64,000 bases of DNA from Marinitoga piezophila KA3 (lineage in GTDB: Bacteria; Thermotogota; Thermotogae; Petrotogales; Petrotogaceae). Shown piece by piece: positions 45,831 through 54,760 of this stretch. A program made the position numbers and the translations under genes. Under the pieces are notes generated by a model. It worked only from the letters and a program-made list of their open reading frames with translations, did not search any database and was not told the DNA's origin. Numbering within the stretch: the first letter of the stretch is position 1; each line of letters opens with the position of its first letter. Location of the stretch: NCBI RefSeq assembly GCF_000255135.1, contig NC_016751.1, forward strand, positions 434,001 to 498,000, given 5' to 3'.

Positions 45831-46808
45831 TTGGAATATAAAAGCGTCTCTGTAGTTGGTCTCGAAAAAAATACGGGAAAGACCGAAACATTAAATTACA
45901 TTATAAAACATATAAATAAAAAACTCGGATTAACCTCAATAGGTATAGATGGTGAATCCATAGATCAGGTAACCTCTACACCTAAACCAGAAATTGAAAT
46001 AATAGAAGGAACAATATTTGCTACTGCCGAGAAATTCTACAGACAAAAAAGATTCCTTGCTGAAATATTAAGCATTGAAGATATACGTACATCTATTGGA
46101 AGAATAGTAATTGCAAAAGCTAAAGAAAGAGGAAAGATTATATTAGCAGGTCCTCAAAACACAAAAAATATAAAGAAAGTGATTAATAAAATGCTTGAGC
46201 TTGGGGCTGAACAGGTTTTGGTAGATGGGGCGCTATCAAGGCTCAGCCCCGCTTCTCCCACTATAACTGACGCAATGATTCTTGCAACAGGAGCAGCATT
46301 AACAATAAATATAAACGAATTAGTAAAAAAAACAAAGCATGTGGTAGAAATGATACAACTTGAAAAATATAACGGTAAAATTCCAGAAGTAGAAGATGGA
46401 GTATATGTTATAGATAATAATAAAATAACAAAATTGCCCATAAAATCATTACTATCCTTTAAATCGCTCGACAAACATATATTGGAATATGGTAAAAAGA
46501 TATATATAACAGGTGCATTAACCGATAAATTCCTTGATTATCTTACAAAACAAAAGGGATTAAACGAAACTGAAATAATAGTAAATGATTTCACAAAGAT
46601 ATTCATAACCCCTGAAACATACAGAAGATTTATAAAAAAAGGGGGAAAGATATCGGTATTGCAAAAAACAAATTTAATTGCAATAACAATAAACCCATAT
46701 TCACCACGAGGCTATATGCTTGATTCAAAAGTAATAAAAGAAAGATTAAAAGAGCATATAAACCTTCCAATAATAAATGTAAGGGAAGATGAATTATGGT
46801 TGAATTAG
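45831..46808 (+). CDS. kamB: Putative lysine 5,6-aminomutase reactivase subunit KamB
   Basis: 325 residues. A P-loop-like opening SVVGLEKNTGKTETLNYI is followed by GIDGESID, IILAGPQNTKNIK, QVLVDGALSRLSPASPTITDAMILATGAAL. Proteins with this sequence pattern sit beside KamC in lysine-degrading anaerobes and are annotated as the reactivase partner for the B12-dependent lysine 5,6-aminomutase. That function is assigned mainly by context and analogy to other adenosylcobalamin-mutase reactivases. The TTG start follows GGGAG. Its 3' end overlaps kamC by 13 bases. Confidence 0.8.
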   Translation: MEYKSVSVVGLEKNTGKTETLNYIIKHINKKLGLTSIGIDGESIDQVTSTPKPEIEIIEGTIFATAEKFYRQKRFLAEILSIEDIRTSIGRIVIAKAKERGKIILAGPQNTKNIKKVINKMLELGAEQVLVDGALSRLSPASPTITDAMILATGAALTININELVKKTKHVVEMIQLEKYNGKIPEVEDGVYVIDNNKITKLPIKSLLSFKSLDKHILEYGKKIYITGALTDKFLDYLTKQKGLNETEIIVNDFTKIFITPETYRRFIKKGGKISVLQKTNLIAITINPYSPRGYMLDSKVIKERLKEHINLPIINVREDELWLN

Positions 46809-48148
46809 AATATCTTTTTAAAAAACTGGAAATAATAACCCCTCTGGGACAAAAATTTTTAAGAAATATAGAATTTCTTAAATCAAAAGATGAAATAAAC
46901 AATGAAATTATCAAGCTTGAAAAAGCTATAAAAGCTTATGAGAATAAAAAAGATACAATAGAAAATATAAAACTAAAATTAATGAATATAAAGGATATCT
47001 CTGGAACAACTGAAAGATTAAAATCCGGTTATATACTTGACGATATTGAATTATTTGAATTAAAATCATTTGCTCTTACATATGAAGAAATTAAAAAAAT
47101 AAATCCTTTGGATTTTCTTTCATTTCCAACTCTAAATGAAGTAATAAATATCCTCGATCCAGATGGAAATAGATTATCAACATTCTATATCTATGATTCA
47201 TACTCACATGAATTATCAGAAATAAGAAAAAAAAGAAAAAAGACTGATAATGAAGAAGAACGAGAACAACTATATGAATTAGAAATGCAAATTGAAGATG
47301 AGATAAGAGAAGAACTTTCTAAGAAATTAAGAACGTATGCTTCTGATATAGAACAGGGATTGAGAGATATAGCGGAATTGGATTTTACAATTGCTAAAGC
47401 TTATTTTACCAAAAAGTTTAATCTTACAAAACCGGAAATATCAGAAACATATGAAATAAAAGGGATGTTTAATCCTGTTATAAAAGAAAAACTGGAAGAA
47501 GAAAATAAAGAGTATCAGCCCGTTGATATAACCTTAAAACCCGGAGTTACATTAATTACCGGAGCCAATATGACAGGAAAAACAGTAATATTAAAAACCA
47601 TAGCTTTATTGCAAAATTTGTTTCAATATGGATTTTATATACCAGCAAAAAGCGCAAAACTATATCCTGTCAATAAAATCTTTCTTATTTCCGGCGATTA
47701 TCAATCATTATTCTCAGGGCTTTCATCATATGCAGCAGAAATGCTAAAAATTAACGAAATACTAAAATATATCAAAACTGATGAAAATGCTCTTATACTC
47801 CTTGATGAACTTGCAAGAAACACGAATCCACATGAAGGCAAATTAATAGTAAAGGGCGTCATAGAAATATTAAACAATAAAAAATCCATATCTCTTATCA
47901 CTACACACTTTAATAACGTTGCAGATAAAGGGATTAGAAAACTAAGAATAAAAGGAATAAAAAAGGAAAAACTAACAGAAAATATAAATCCTGAAAATAT
48001 AACCGAAATAATCGATTATTCATTAATCGAGGAAAACGAAGAAATAGTTCCTGAAGAAGCAATAACAATAGCCAGACTTTTGAATATTGACAAAGAGTTA
48101 CTCGATACTATTGAAAGAATAAAAAAGGAGGAAACATTCCATGAGTAA
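46796..48148 (+). CDS. kamC: MutS-related ATPase KamC, putative lysine 5,6-aminomutase reactivase
   Basis: 450 residues with a MutS-type core and ATPase but no DNA-mismatch domain I. The clamp-like helical part has coiled coil near 140-180 (EIRKKRKKTDNEEEREQLYE). Walker A is LITGANMTGKTVILKTIA (about 257-274), then YQSLFSGLSSYAAEMLKI and Walker B ALILLDELARNTNPHEG, ISLITTHF. DNA mismatch repair is unlikely given the missing domain and the operon. A role in exchanging inactivated cobalamin on KamDE is the usual annotation. It overlaps kamB and kamD, implying tight coupling. Confidence 0.82.
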   Translation: MVELEYLFKKLEIITPLGQKFLRNIEFLKSKDEINNEIIKLEKAIKAYENKKDTIENIKLKLMNIKDISGTTERLKSGYILDDIELFELKSFALTYEEIKKINPLDFLSFPTLNEVINILDPDGNRLSTFYIYDSYSHELSEIRKKRKKTDNEEEREQLYELEMQIEDEIREELSKKLRTYASDIEQGLRDIAELDFTIAKAYFTKKFNLTKPEISETYEIKGMFNPVIKEKLEEENKEYQPVDITLKPGVTLITGANMTGKTVILKTIALLQNLFQYGFYIPAKSAKLYPVNKIFLISGDYQSLFSGLSSYAAEMLKINEILKYIKTDENALILLDELARNTNPHEGKLIVKGVIEILNNKKSISLITTHFNNVADKGIRKLRIKGIKKEKLTENINPENITEIIDYSLIEENEEIVPEEAITIARLLNIDKELLDTIERIKKEETFHE

Positions 48149-49697
48149 ATTAGGACTTGATTTTAAAAAGGTTGAATATGCAAGAAGTCTTGCAAGGAAA
48201 ATAGCTGAAGATGTTCAAAATTTCGTAGATAAACGTTCCACAGTTTCAGTAGAAAGAACTGTATGTAGATTATTGGGAATAGATGGAGTAGATGAAAATG
48301 AAGTTCCATTACCAAACGTAGTTGTAGACCATATAAAAGAAAAAGGATTATTAAAAGAAGGTGCTGCTTATTTAATTGGAAATGCAATAATAGAAACAGG
48401 CTATACACCACAGGAAATAGCTGAAAAAATAGCAAAGGAAGAACTTGACCTTTCAAAATTAAAAATAAATTCTGATGACAAAATTAGAGAAGCTATTGAA
48501 CCTTATGTGAACTCAATGATAGAACTTATACAAAATAATAGAAAAAAGAGAAATGAATATATAGAAAAACTCGGAGAAGGTCCTCAGCCATATTTATATG
48601 TAATTGTTGCAACAGGAAATATATATGAAGATGTTGTTCAGGCCCAGGCTGCAGCAAGACAGGGTGCAGATATAATTGCTGTTATTAGAACTACTGGTCA
48701 GAGTTTGCTTGATTTTGTTCCATATGGCCCTACTACAGAAGGATTTGGTGGAACAATGGCAACACAGGAAAACTTCAGAATAATGAGAAAAGCTCTTGAT
48801 GAAGTTGGAGAAGAGGTTGGAAGATATATAAGACTCGTTAATTATGCATCAGGATTATGTATGCCAGAAATTTCAGCTATGGGAGCTATTGAAAGATTAG
48901 ACGTAATGCTTAATGATGCATTATATGGAATATTATTTAGAGATATAAATATGCAAAGAACAATAATTGACCAATACTTCTCAAGGGTAATAAATGGTTT
49001 TTCCGGCATTATAATAAATACTGGCGAAGATAATTATCTTACAACAGCTGATGCCTATGAAGAAGCACATACTGTATTAACTTCAGATTTAATAAATGAG
49101 CAACTCGCTTTAATGGCAGGAATACCGGAAGAACAAATGGGATTAGGACATGCATTTGAAATGAATCCTGACCTTACAAATGGATTTTTATACGAATTGG
49201 CACAGGCACAGATGCTAAGAGAAATATTCCCTAAAGCACCTTTAAAATATATGCCACCAACAAAATATATGACAGGAAATATTTTCAGAGGTCATGTTCA
49301 GGATGCATTATTCAATGTTATATCAATCTGGACACATCAGGGAATTCAATTGCTTGGTATGTTAACAGAAGCAATACACACACCATTTATGTCAGACAGA
49401 TATCTTTCAATTGAAAATGCAAGATATATCTTCAATAACCTAAAAAATATCGGTGATGAAATAGAATTCAAAAAAGATGGAATTATCCAGAAAAGAGCAC
49501 AAAAAGTACTCGATGAATCAATAGAATTACTTGAAAAAATGGTAAAAGATGGATTGTTTGTTTCTCTTTCAAAAGGCACATTTGCAAATATCAAGAGACC
49601 TATAGACGGCGGTAAAGGTTTAGACGGTGTATTTGAAAAAGGAACACATTACTTTAATCCATTTATCAAAAAGATGTTGGAGGCGGAAAGACCATGA
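48141..49697 (+). CDS. kamD: Lysine 5,6-aminomutase, alpha subunit
   Basis: A 518-residue PLP/adenosylcobalamin-dependent mutase large subunit that shifts the 6-amino group of beta-lysine, giving 3,5-diaminohexanoate. The TIM-barrel segments ADIIAVIRTTGQSLLDFVPYG, TEGFGGTMATQENFRIMRKA, GRYIRLVNYASGLCMPE and MGLGHAFEMNPDL match KamD. ATG follows AAGGAGG. It overlaps kamC by eight and kamE by four bases. Confidence 0.96.
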   Translation: MSKLGLDFKKVEYARSLARKIAEDVQNFVDKRSTVSVERTVCRLLGIDGVDENEVPLPNVVVDHIKEKGLLKEGAAYLIGNAIIETGYTPQEIAEKIAKEELDLSKLKINSDDKIREAIEPYVNSMIELIQNNRKKRNEYIEKLGEGPQPYLYVIVATGNIYEDVVQAQAAARQGADIIAVIRTTGQSLLDFVPYGPTTEGFGGTMATQENFRIMRKALDEVGEEVGRYIRLVNYASGLCMPEISAMGAIERLDVMLNDALYGILFRDINMQRTIIDQYFSRVINGFSGIIINTGEDNYLTTADAYEEAHTVLTSDLINEQLALMAGIPEEQMGLGHAFEMNPDLTNGFLYELAQAQMLREIFPKAPLKYMPPTKYMTGNIFRGHVQDALFNVISIWTHQGIQLLGMLTEAIHTPFMSDRYLSIENARYIFNNLKNIGDEIEFKKDGIIQKRAQKVLDESIELLEKMVKDGLFVSLSKGTFANIKRPIDGGKGLDGVFEKGTHYFNPFIKKMLEAERP

Positions 49698-50494
49698 GTG
49701 GAGGATTATATTCAACAGAAAAAAAGAATTTTGATAAAACATTAAACTTAAAGGCAATAAAACCATATGGAGATACTATGAACGATGGTAAAGTACAATT
49801 GAGCTTTACTTTGCCAGTTCCAGATGGTGATGAAGCTGTAGAAGCTGCAAAACAGCTTATGAAAAAAATGGGGCTCGAAGATCCAATGGTTGTATATCAT
49901 AAAGAACTTACAAAAGACTTTACATTTATAATTGCTTACGGAAGCTGTACGCATACAGTAGATTACACAGCAATCCATGTTCCAAAGGTTGAATCAACAA
50001 CATGGTCAATGGAAGAAACAGATGATTTTATAAGAAAAAATATCGGAAGAAAAATAAGAGTAATTGGTGCAAGTACTGGAACAGATGCACATACAGTTGG
50101 AATAGATGCAATTATGAACATGAAAGGATATGCAGGGCATTATGGCCTTGAAAGATATGAAATGTTTGAAGCTTTAAATCTCGGCAGTCAGGTTCCAAAT
50201 GAAGAATTTGTTGCAAAGGCTATAGAGTTCAATGCAGATGCATTACTTGTATCCCAGACAGTAACACAAAAGGATATTCATATAAAGAATCTTACAGAAC
50301 TTGTGGAAATATTGGAAGCTGAAGGAATAAGGGATAAAGTAATTCTTATAGCCGGTGGTCCAAGAATTACACATGAACTTGTAAAGGAAATAGGTTATGA
50401 CGCAGGATTTGGTCCAAATACATATGCTGATGATGTTGCTTCATATATTGCACAGGAATTATACAGAAGAATACAGGAAGGAAAAAATAAATAA
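49694..50494 (+). CDS. kamE: Lysine 5,6-aminomutase, beta subunit
   Basis: A 266-residue small subunit. The cobalamin-binding motif is in GTDAHTVGIDAIMNMKGYAG (DxHxxG), with the later SQTVTQKDIH and LIAGGPRITHELVKEIGYDAGFG completing the B12 Rossmann domain. The N-terminal segment near NDGKVQLSFTLPVPDGD corresponds to the dimerisation region; in characterised enzymes a Lys of this subunit binds PLP. Coupled to kamD (ATGA). Confidence 0.96.
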   Translation: MSGGLYSTEKKNFDKTLNLKAIKPYGDTMNDGKVQLSFTLPVPDGDEAVEAAKQLMKKMGLEDPMVVYHKELTKDFTFIIAYGSCTHTVDYTAIHVPKVESTTWSMEETDDFIRKNIGRKIRVIGASTGTDAHTVGIDAIMNMKGYAGHYGLERYEMFEALNLGSQVPNEEFVAKAIEFNADALLVSQTVTQKDIHIKNLTELVEILEAEGIRDKVILIAGGPRITHELVKEIGYDAGFGPNTYADDVASYIAQELYRRIQEGKNK

Positions 50495-50520
50495 TTCAAC
50501 ATAAATGGGAGGTTGAAAAA

Positions 50521-51258
50521 ATGAGAATGGAAGGAAAAGTATGTATAGTAACAGGTGGAGCAAGAGGTCTCGGAAAAGCAATGGTTGAAAAATTTGCAAA
50601 AGAAGGCGCAAAAGTAGTATATGCTTGTGATTTAAATGAAGAAGCATTAAAAGATTTAGAAAAAGAATATTCAAATGTAAAGGGTTATGTATTAAATGTA
50701 ACCGATAGAAAAGCAATAGAGGAGTTTAAAAATAAAGTAATGGAAGAAGAAGGACATGTTGACGTACTTGTAAATAATGCTGGTATAACAAGAGATGCAT
50801 TAATTCAAAAAATGTCAGAAGAAGATTGGGATATTGTAATTGATGTAAACTTAAAAGGTGTGTTCAATATGACACAATTCTTTGCACCTGAAATGATGAA
50901 AGCCGGAAAAGGCGCTATTGTAAATATTTCTTCCGTAGTTGGTATTTATGGAAATGTTGGTCAAACAAATTACGCAGCAACAAAAGGTGGTGTAATTGCA
51001 ATGACAAAAACATGGGCAAAAGAATTTGCAAGAAAGGGTGCTCAGGTAAGGGTTAACGCAGTTGCACCAGGATTTATAAAAACTCCTATGACAGAAGTGG
51101 TACCTCAAAAGGTTATAGACTATGTTGTAAGCAAAACACCTCTTGGAAAAATGGGGGATCCTGAAGATATAGCAAATGCCGTATGTTTCCTTGCAAGTGA
51201 TGAAGCTAAATTTATAACAGGTCAAGTACTTGGTGTAGATGGAGGACTTATACTTTAA
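50521..51258 (+). CDS. SDR reductase, probable acetoacetyl-CoA/3-hydroxyacyl-CoA dehydrogenase (FabG/PhaB type)
   Basis: A 245-residue short-chain dehydrogenase: cofactor site TGGARGLGKAM, NNAG in VLVNNAGITRD, catalytic Ser in VNISSVVG, YAATKGG with the YxxxK pair, and the C-terminal FITGQVLGVDGGL. It is close to FabG and PhaB; with the (R)-hydratase and thiolase beside it, oxidation of (R)-3-hydroxybutyryl-CoA to acetoacetyl-CoA is the likeliest role here. A second ATG two codons in is an equally good start. A fatty-acid role cannot be excluded, but no other fab genes are nearby. Confidence 0.88.
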   Translation: MRMEGKVCIVTGGARGLGKAMVEKFAKEGAKVVYACDLNEEALKDLEKEYSNVKGYVLNVTDRKAIEEFKNKVMEEEGHVDVLVNNAGITRDALIQKMSEEDWDIVIDVNLKGVFNMTQFFAPEMMKAGKGAIVNISSVVGIYGNVGQTNYAATKGGVIAMTKTWAKEFARKGAQVRVNAVAPGFIKTPMTEVVPQKVIDYVVSKTPLGKMGDPEDIANAVCFLASDEAKFITGQVLGVDGGLIL

Positions 51259-51293
51259 AAATAAATAAAAGTAAAAAAAGGGGGAAATAAATA

Positions 51294-52499
51294 ATGAGTA
51301 AAGTATATATTGTAGGTGCAAAAAGAACAGCAATTGGAAGTTTTCTTGGAACATTAAAAGACAAAAAAGCAGCTGAATTAGGTGCTGTCGCAATAAAAGG
51401 TGCTTTAGAGCAGGCTGGATTAAAACCTGAAGATGTTGATCAAACAATAGTTGGTAATGTATTAATGGCCGGTCAGGGTATGGGACCAGGAAGACAGGCT
51501 GCAATATACGCAGGAATTCCTGTAGACAGACCTGCATATACAGTTCATATGGTATGTGGAAGCGGTATGAAAGCAATTATGCTTGGCGCAAATGAAATAA
51601 AACTAGGTAATTCAGATATTGTTGTAACAGCTGGTATGGAAAGTATGTCAAATGCTCCAATGTTATTACCAGCAAAAGCAAGAGCCGGATTAAAATTTGG
51701 AAACATTGAAATGATTGACCATATGGTATACGACGGATTAACAGATGTATTTAATCAATATCATATGGGAATTACAGCAGAAAACCTTGTTGAAAAATAC
51801 AATCTTACAAGAGAAGAACAGGATGAATTTGCTGCAACAAGTCAGCAAAGAGCTGAAAAAGCAATCAAGGAAGGAAAATTCAAAGATGAAATTGTTCCTG
51901 TAGAAGTAAAAACAAGAAAAGAAACAATAATATTTGATACTGACGAATATCCGAGATTTGGAACTACAAAGGAAACACTTGCAAAACTTAGGCCAGCATT
52001 TAAAAAAGATGGTTCAGTAACAGCAGGTAATTCTTCAGGAATCAACGATGGTGCAAGTGCAATAATCCTTGCTTCAGAAGAAGCCGTAAAGAAATACGGT
52101 TTAACTCCATTAGCAGAAATAGTTGCATATGAGCAAGGTGGCGTTGATCCAAGTATAATGGGAATTGGTCCTGTTGCAGCTATAACAAACCTTGTTGAAA
52201 AGAAAGGCATAAAGTTAGAAGCAATGGAATTATTGGAATTAAATGAAGCATTTGCAGCACAATCATTAGCAGTAATAAAAGAACTCGGAGAAAAATATGG
52301 CCTTTCAAAAGACTGGTTTATGGAAAGAACAAATGTAAATGGTGGAGCTATTGCTTTAGGACATCCAATAGGAGCCTCTGGAAACAGAATCACCGTTACA
52401 TTGCTTTATGAAATGAAAAAGAGAAATCTCGAATATGGTCTTGCTTCATTATGTATAGGCGGCGGAATGGGAACTGCTATGGTAATTAAGAATTTATAA
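51294..52499 (+). CDS. Acetyl-CoA C-acetyltransferase (thiolase)
   Basis: A 401-residue biosynthetic-type thiolase. The nucleophilic Cys is in HMVCGSGMKAIMLG, the catalytic His in GGAIALGHPIGASGNRI and the second Cys in LCIGGGMGTAMVI; ELNEAFAAQSLA is also typical. It cleaves acetoacetyl-CoA with CoA into two acetyl-CoA, the last step of the operon. It follows the SDR gene by 35 bases and ends at a terminator. Confidence 0.95.
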   Translation: MSKVYIVGAKRTAIGSFLGTLKDKKAAELGAVAIKGALEQAGLKPEDVDQTIVGNVLMAGQGMGPGRQAAIYAGIPVDRPAYTVHMVCGSGMKAIMLGANEIKLGNSDIVVTAGMESMSNAPMLLPAKARAGLKFGNIEMIDHMVYDGLTDVFNQYHMGITAENLVEKYNLTREEQDEFAATSQQRAEKAIKEGKFKDEIVPVEVKTRKETIIFDTDEYPRFGTTKETLAKLRPAFKKDGSVTAGNSSGINDGASAIILASEEAVKKYGLTPLAEIVAYEQGGVDPSIMGIGPVAAITNLVEKKGIKLEAMELLELNEAFAAQSLAVIKELGEKYGLSKDWFMERTNVNGGAIALGHPIGASGNRITVTLLYEMKKRNLEYGLASLCIGGGMGTAMVIKNL

Positions 52500-52508
52500 T
52501 AAACATAA

Positions 52509-52545
52509 AAAAGAGAGGGGAGATAATTCCCTCTCTTTTTATTTT
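52509..52545 (+). terminator. Terminator of the lysine operon
   Basis: AAAAGAGAGGG (52509-52519) pairs with CCCTCTCTTTT (52529-52539), followed by a T-rich tract. Confidence 0.9.
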
Positions 52546-52561
52546 TTTTGCTATTTTTATC

Positions 52562-53611
52562 TCACTTTTCCGGCATTAAGAATTTTTTTGATGCAATTAT
52601 GAGAAGAAAAATTCCTGTTATTAACAAGACGATATTTAAAAAAACAAGATATTGAATTTTCATATTGTCAATTCCAAATGTATAACGAATTCCATCTATA
52701 ACATATTTTGTTGGAAGTATATAGGATAATGGTTGAAAATATTTGGGTAAAAATTCTATAGGGAAATATACTCCGGAAAAGAACATCATTAATGTAAAGA
52801 ATGCAGAAGCAGCATTCTGTGCTGTCTCAGTATTTTTAAAAAAGAATAAAAACAATAAGCCAAGCCCCATCATTCCAAATGTAGCATTTAAAGCTAATAT
52901 AATATACGCATTCCAATTAACTGTTATTGTAGAAGAAAATATTATTTTTCCGGCATATATAAGTATTATTGAGGAAATAAATGTCATAAAAATTCTTGAT
53001 ATTGAAAATCCAATCACAAATTCAATTGGATTCATTGGAATTAGTATAAAACGTTTTAATATATTCTGTTTTTTATATTTCCCAAACAATGTAATAACAG
53101 AAAACATTCCATTTGAAAGTAAGGAAATCCCAATTAAACCAGCTAAAAGAAAGTCTATATATTTATGCTCTTTTTCAGTTGTTAATACTTTATTTTCTCT
53201 GACAACTATATAATCATTTTTAATATTAGAACGATTTTTTATAAGTAATTTTTTTAAGGTTAACTCGAGAAAATTTATATCCTGAGAATTTTTTATATCT
53301 GAAGAATTATAGAAAATAATTGCATTATATTCCGAAATATATATTCCAATATTTGCTTTTCCTTTTTTTACTGAATCTTTTACATCGTTTTCAGACTTTT
53401 CCGGAATTACATTGTATATTTTATCTAATTCATTTTTATAATAGTTACTATCAGCATATAATGCAACAATAGACTTAGAGTTTTGCTGTTCAAAAACAAA
53501 ACCAAAAATAATAAGTAATATTACAGGAAAAAATATAACAAAGAACATATCCCCTTTATTTTTTATTATATCTCTGGTGATGTATTTGCTTAAAATATAA
53601 ATCTTATTCAT
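52562..53611 (-). CDS. ABC-2 type transporter permease
   Basis: 349 residues. One N-terminal helix (MFFVIFFPVILLIIFGFVF) is followed by a ~130-residue extracytoplasmic domain and five C-terminal helices, the YhgE/DrrB/YadH-like ABC-2 layout. FSGVYFPIEFLPKYFQPLSYILPTKYVIDGIRY (about 275-310) is the family signature before the last helix. Partner of the adjacent permease, which it overlaps by eight bases, probably as a heterodimer driven by the ATPase. Cargo unknown (lipid, drug or peptide). Confidence 0.9.
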   Translation of the reverse strand: MNKIYILSKYITRDIIKNKGDMFFVIFFPVILLIIFGFVFEQQNSKSIVALYADSNYYKNELDKIYNVIPEKSENDVKDSVKKGKANIGIYISEYNAIIFYNSSDIKNSQDINFLELTLKKLLIKNRSNIKNDYIVVRENKVLTTEKEHKYIDFLLAGLIGISLLSNGMFSVITLFGKYKKQNILKRFILIPMNPIEFVIGFSISRIFMTFISSIILIYAGKIIFSSTITVNWNAYIILALNATFGMMGLGLLFLFFFKNTETAQNAASAFFTLMMFFSGVYFPIEFLPKYFQPLSYILPTKYVIDGIRYTFGIDNMKIQYLVFLNIVLLITGIFLLIIASKKFLMPEK

Positions 53612-54749
53612 ATCCCATCACCTTCCTATATTTTATTGAAAACGCCATAAAAGACATAATAATCCATAGCATCGGAACTATTATTAGCCAGGCATTTGAA
53701 ATAGGAGATATATTCATTCCTATTGTTCTTCTCATACCTTCTACAAGATATGTAATAGGGTTTATATATACTATCCATTTTATTGCCCAGGGAATATTAA
53801 ATACAGGAAAATATAATCCCCCTAAAAACATAAATATTTGAAAAAGAATATTTAAAATTGACATAGTTGAACTAATATTTTTCGAAAATGCTGTTATTAA
53901 CAATCCAAAAGAAAAAATAGTAATTATAGAAAAAAGGTATAAGAGAAAAAATCTTACAGAGAAAAATTCTGAAGAAACATGCATTATAATTCCAGCTAAA
54001 AATAAAAATATGCTGGATAACATTACTATAATTAAATCACTTAAAAGTATACTCAAGAAATATGTAAAACCATTTACCGGTGTGGTTAGCATTTTCTTGT
54101 TAATGCCAGAATCCCTCGAAAATAATATGTCATATGGAATTGAAAAGAATCCTATAGACATTATGGACATAATCAATATTCCCGGAAATAAAAAATCCCT
54201 ATATCTAAAAACATCTTTTGAATCTATAGCAATTTTTTTTATTTCAGGCTCTTTTATTTTTTTTACATTTTTTATTATCTCTATATTTGAGTATTCAAAA
54301 AAGATTTTTGATATTTCCTTTAATATTTCTGAGTTATTTCTGCCTTCTACATAATATATATCCACATTTGCTTCTTTTTGTTTTATTCCAAACAATGAAG
54401 AATTAAGATTTAAAGAAAAATCATCTGGAAAGTAAATTATAATATCCAATTTTTTATTTTTCAATTCATTTAATGCTTCATCTAAAGTATTTATATTTTC
54501 TGTTTTGAAATTTGTATGTTTAAGCATTTGAGAGATAATGGTTTTCCCAAATCCTGTAAGTTTTTTTTCATATACAATTCCTGCTTTTAATGAATTAAAA
54601 GAAAGGTCTTCACTATAATTAATATTATCAAAAATCATTACAAAGATAACAAAAAGAACCACAGGAAAGATAAATGCCCAAAAGTAACTATCAAACGATC
54701 TAATATTGTTTTTTAACATTGATTTAGTCAATATGATTAATTTAGACAT
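53604..54749 (-). CDS. ABC-2 type transporter permease
   Basis: 381 residues with the same layout as the downstream gene: helix near 25-42 (FWAFIFPVVLFVIFVMIF), a large external loop (about 50-190), then five helices including FQIFMFLGGLYFPVFNIPWAI and YINPITYLVEGMRR. The pair likely forms a heterodimeric exporter. The start is the ATG at 54749, seven bases after GAGGTG; the in-frame ATG two codons upstream is too close to it. Confidence 0.9.
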   Translation of the reverse strand: MSKLIILTKSMLKNNIRSFDSYFWAFIFPVVLFVIFVMIFDNINYSEDLSFNSLKAGIVYEKKLTGFGKTIISQMLKHTNFKTENINTLDEALNELKNKKLDIIIYFPDDFSLNLNSSLFGIKQKEANVDIYYVEGRNNSEILKEISKIFFEYSNIEIIKNVKKIKEPEIKKIAIDSKDVFRYRDFLFPGILIMSIMSIGFFSIPYDILFSRDSGINKKMLTTPVNGFTYFLSILLSDLIIVMLSSIFLFLAGIIMHVSSEFFSVRFFLLYLFSIITIFSFGLLITAFSKNISSTMSILNILFQIFMFLGGLYFPVFNIPWAIKWIVYINPITYLVEGMRRTIGMNISPISNAWLIIVPMLWIIMSFMAFSIKYRKVMGYE

Positions 54750-54760
54750 AGTCATTCACC

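Noticed and set aside
46796-48148. DNA mismatch repair MutS2
   Set aside because: The MutS-like ATPase lacks a mismatch-binding domain and a Smr domain and lies inside the lysine mutase operon with overlapping frames.
50851-51576. A 241-codon minus-strand open frame opposite the SDR and thiolase genes
   Set aside because: Composition (Leu, Gln, His, Cys, Tyr runs) is that of an antisense shadow, no ribosome binding site, and both plus-strand genes are unmistakable.
51842-52393. A 183-codon minus-strand open frame opposite the thiolase
   Set aside because: It mirrors conserved thiolase codons and lacks a ribosome binding site or any family resemblance.
52743-53213. A 156-codon plus-strand open frame opposite the ABC-2 permease
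   Set aside because: Antisense of membrane helices in a well-supported permease gene; no start signals.
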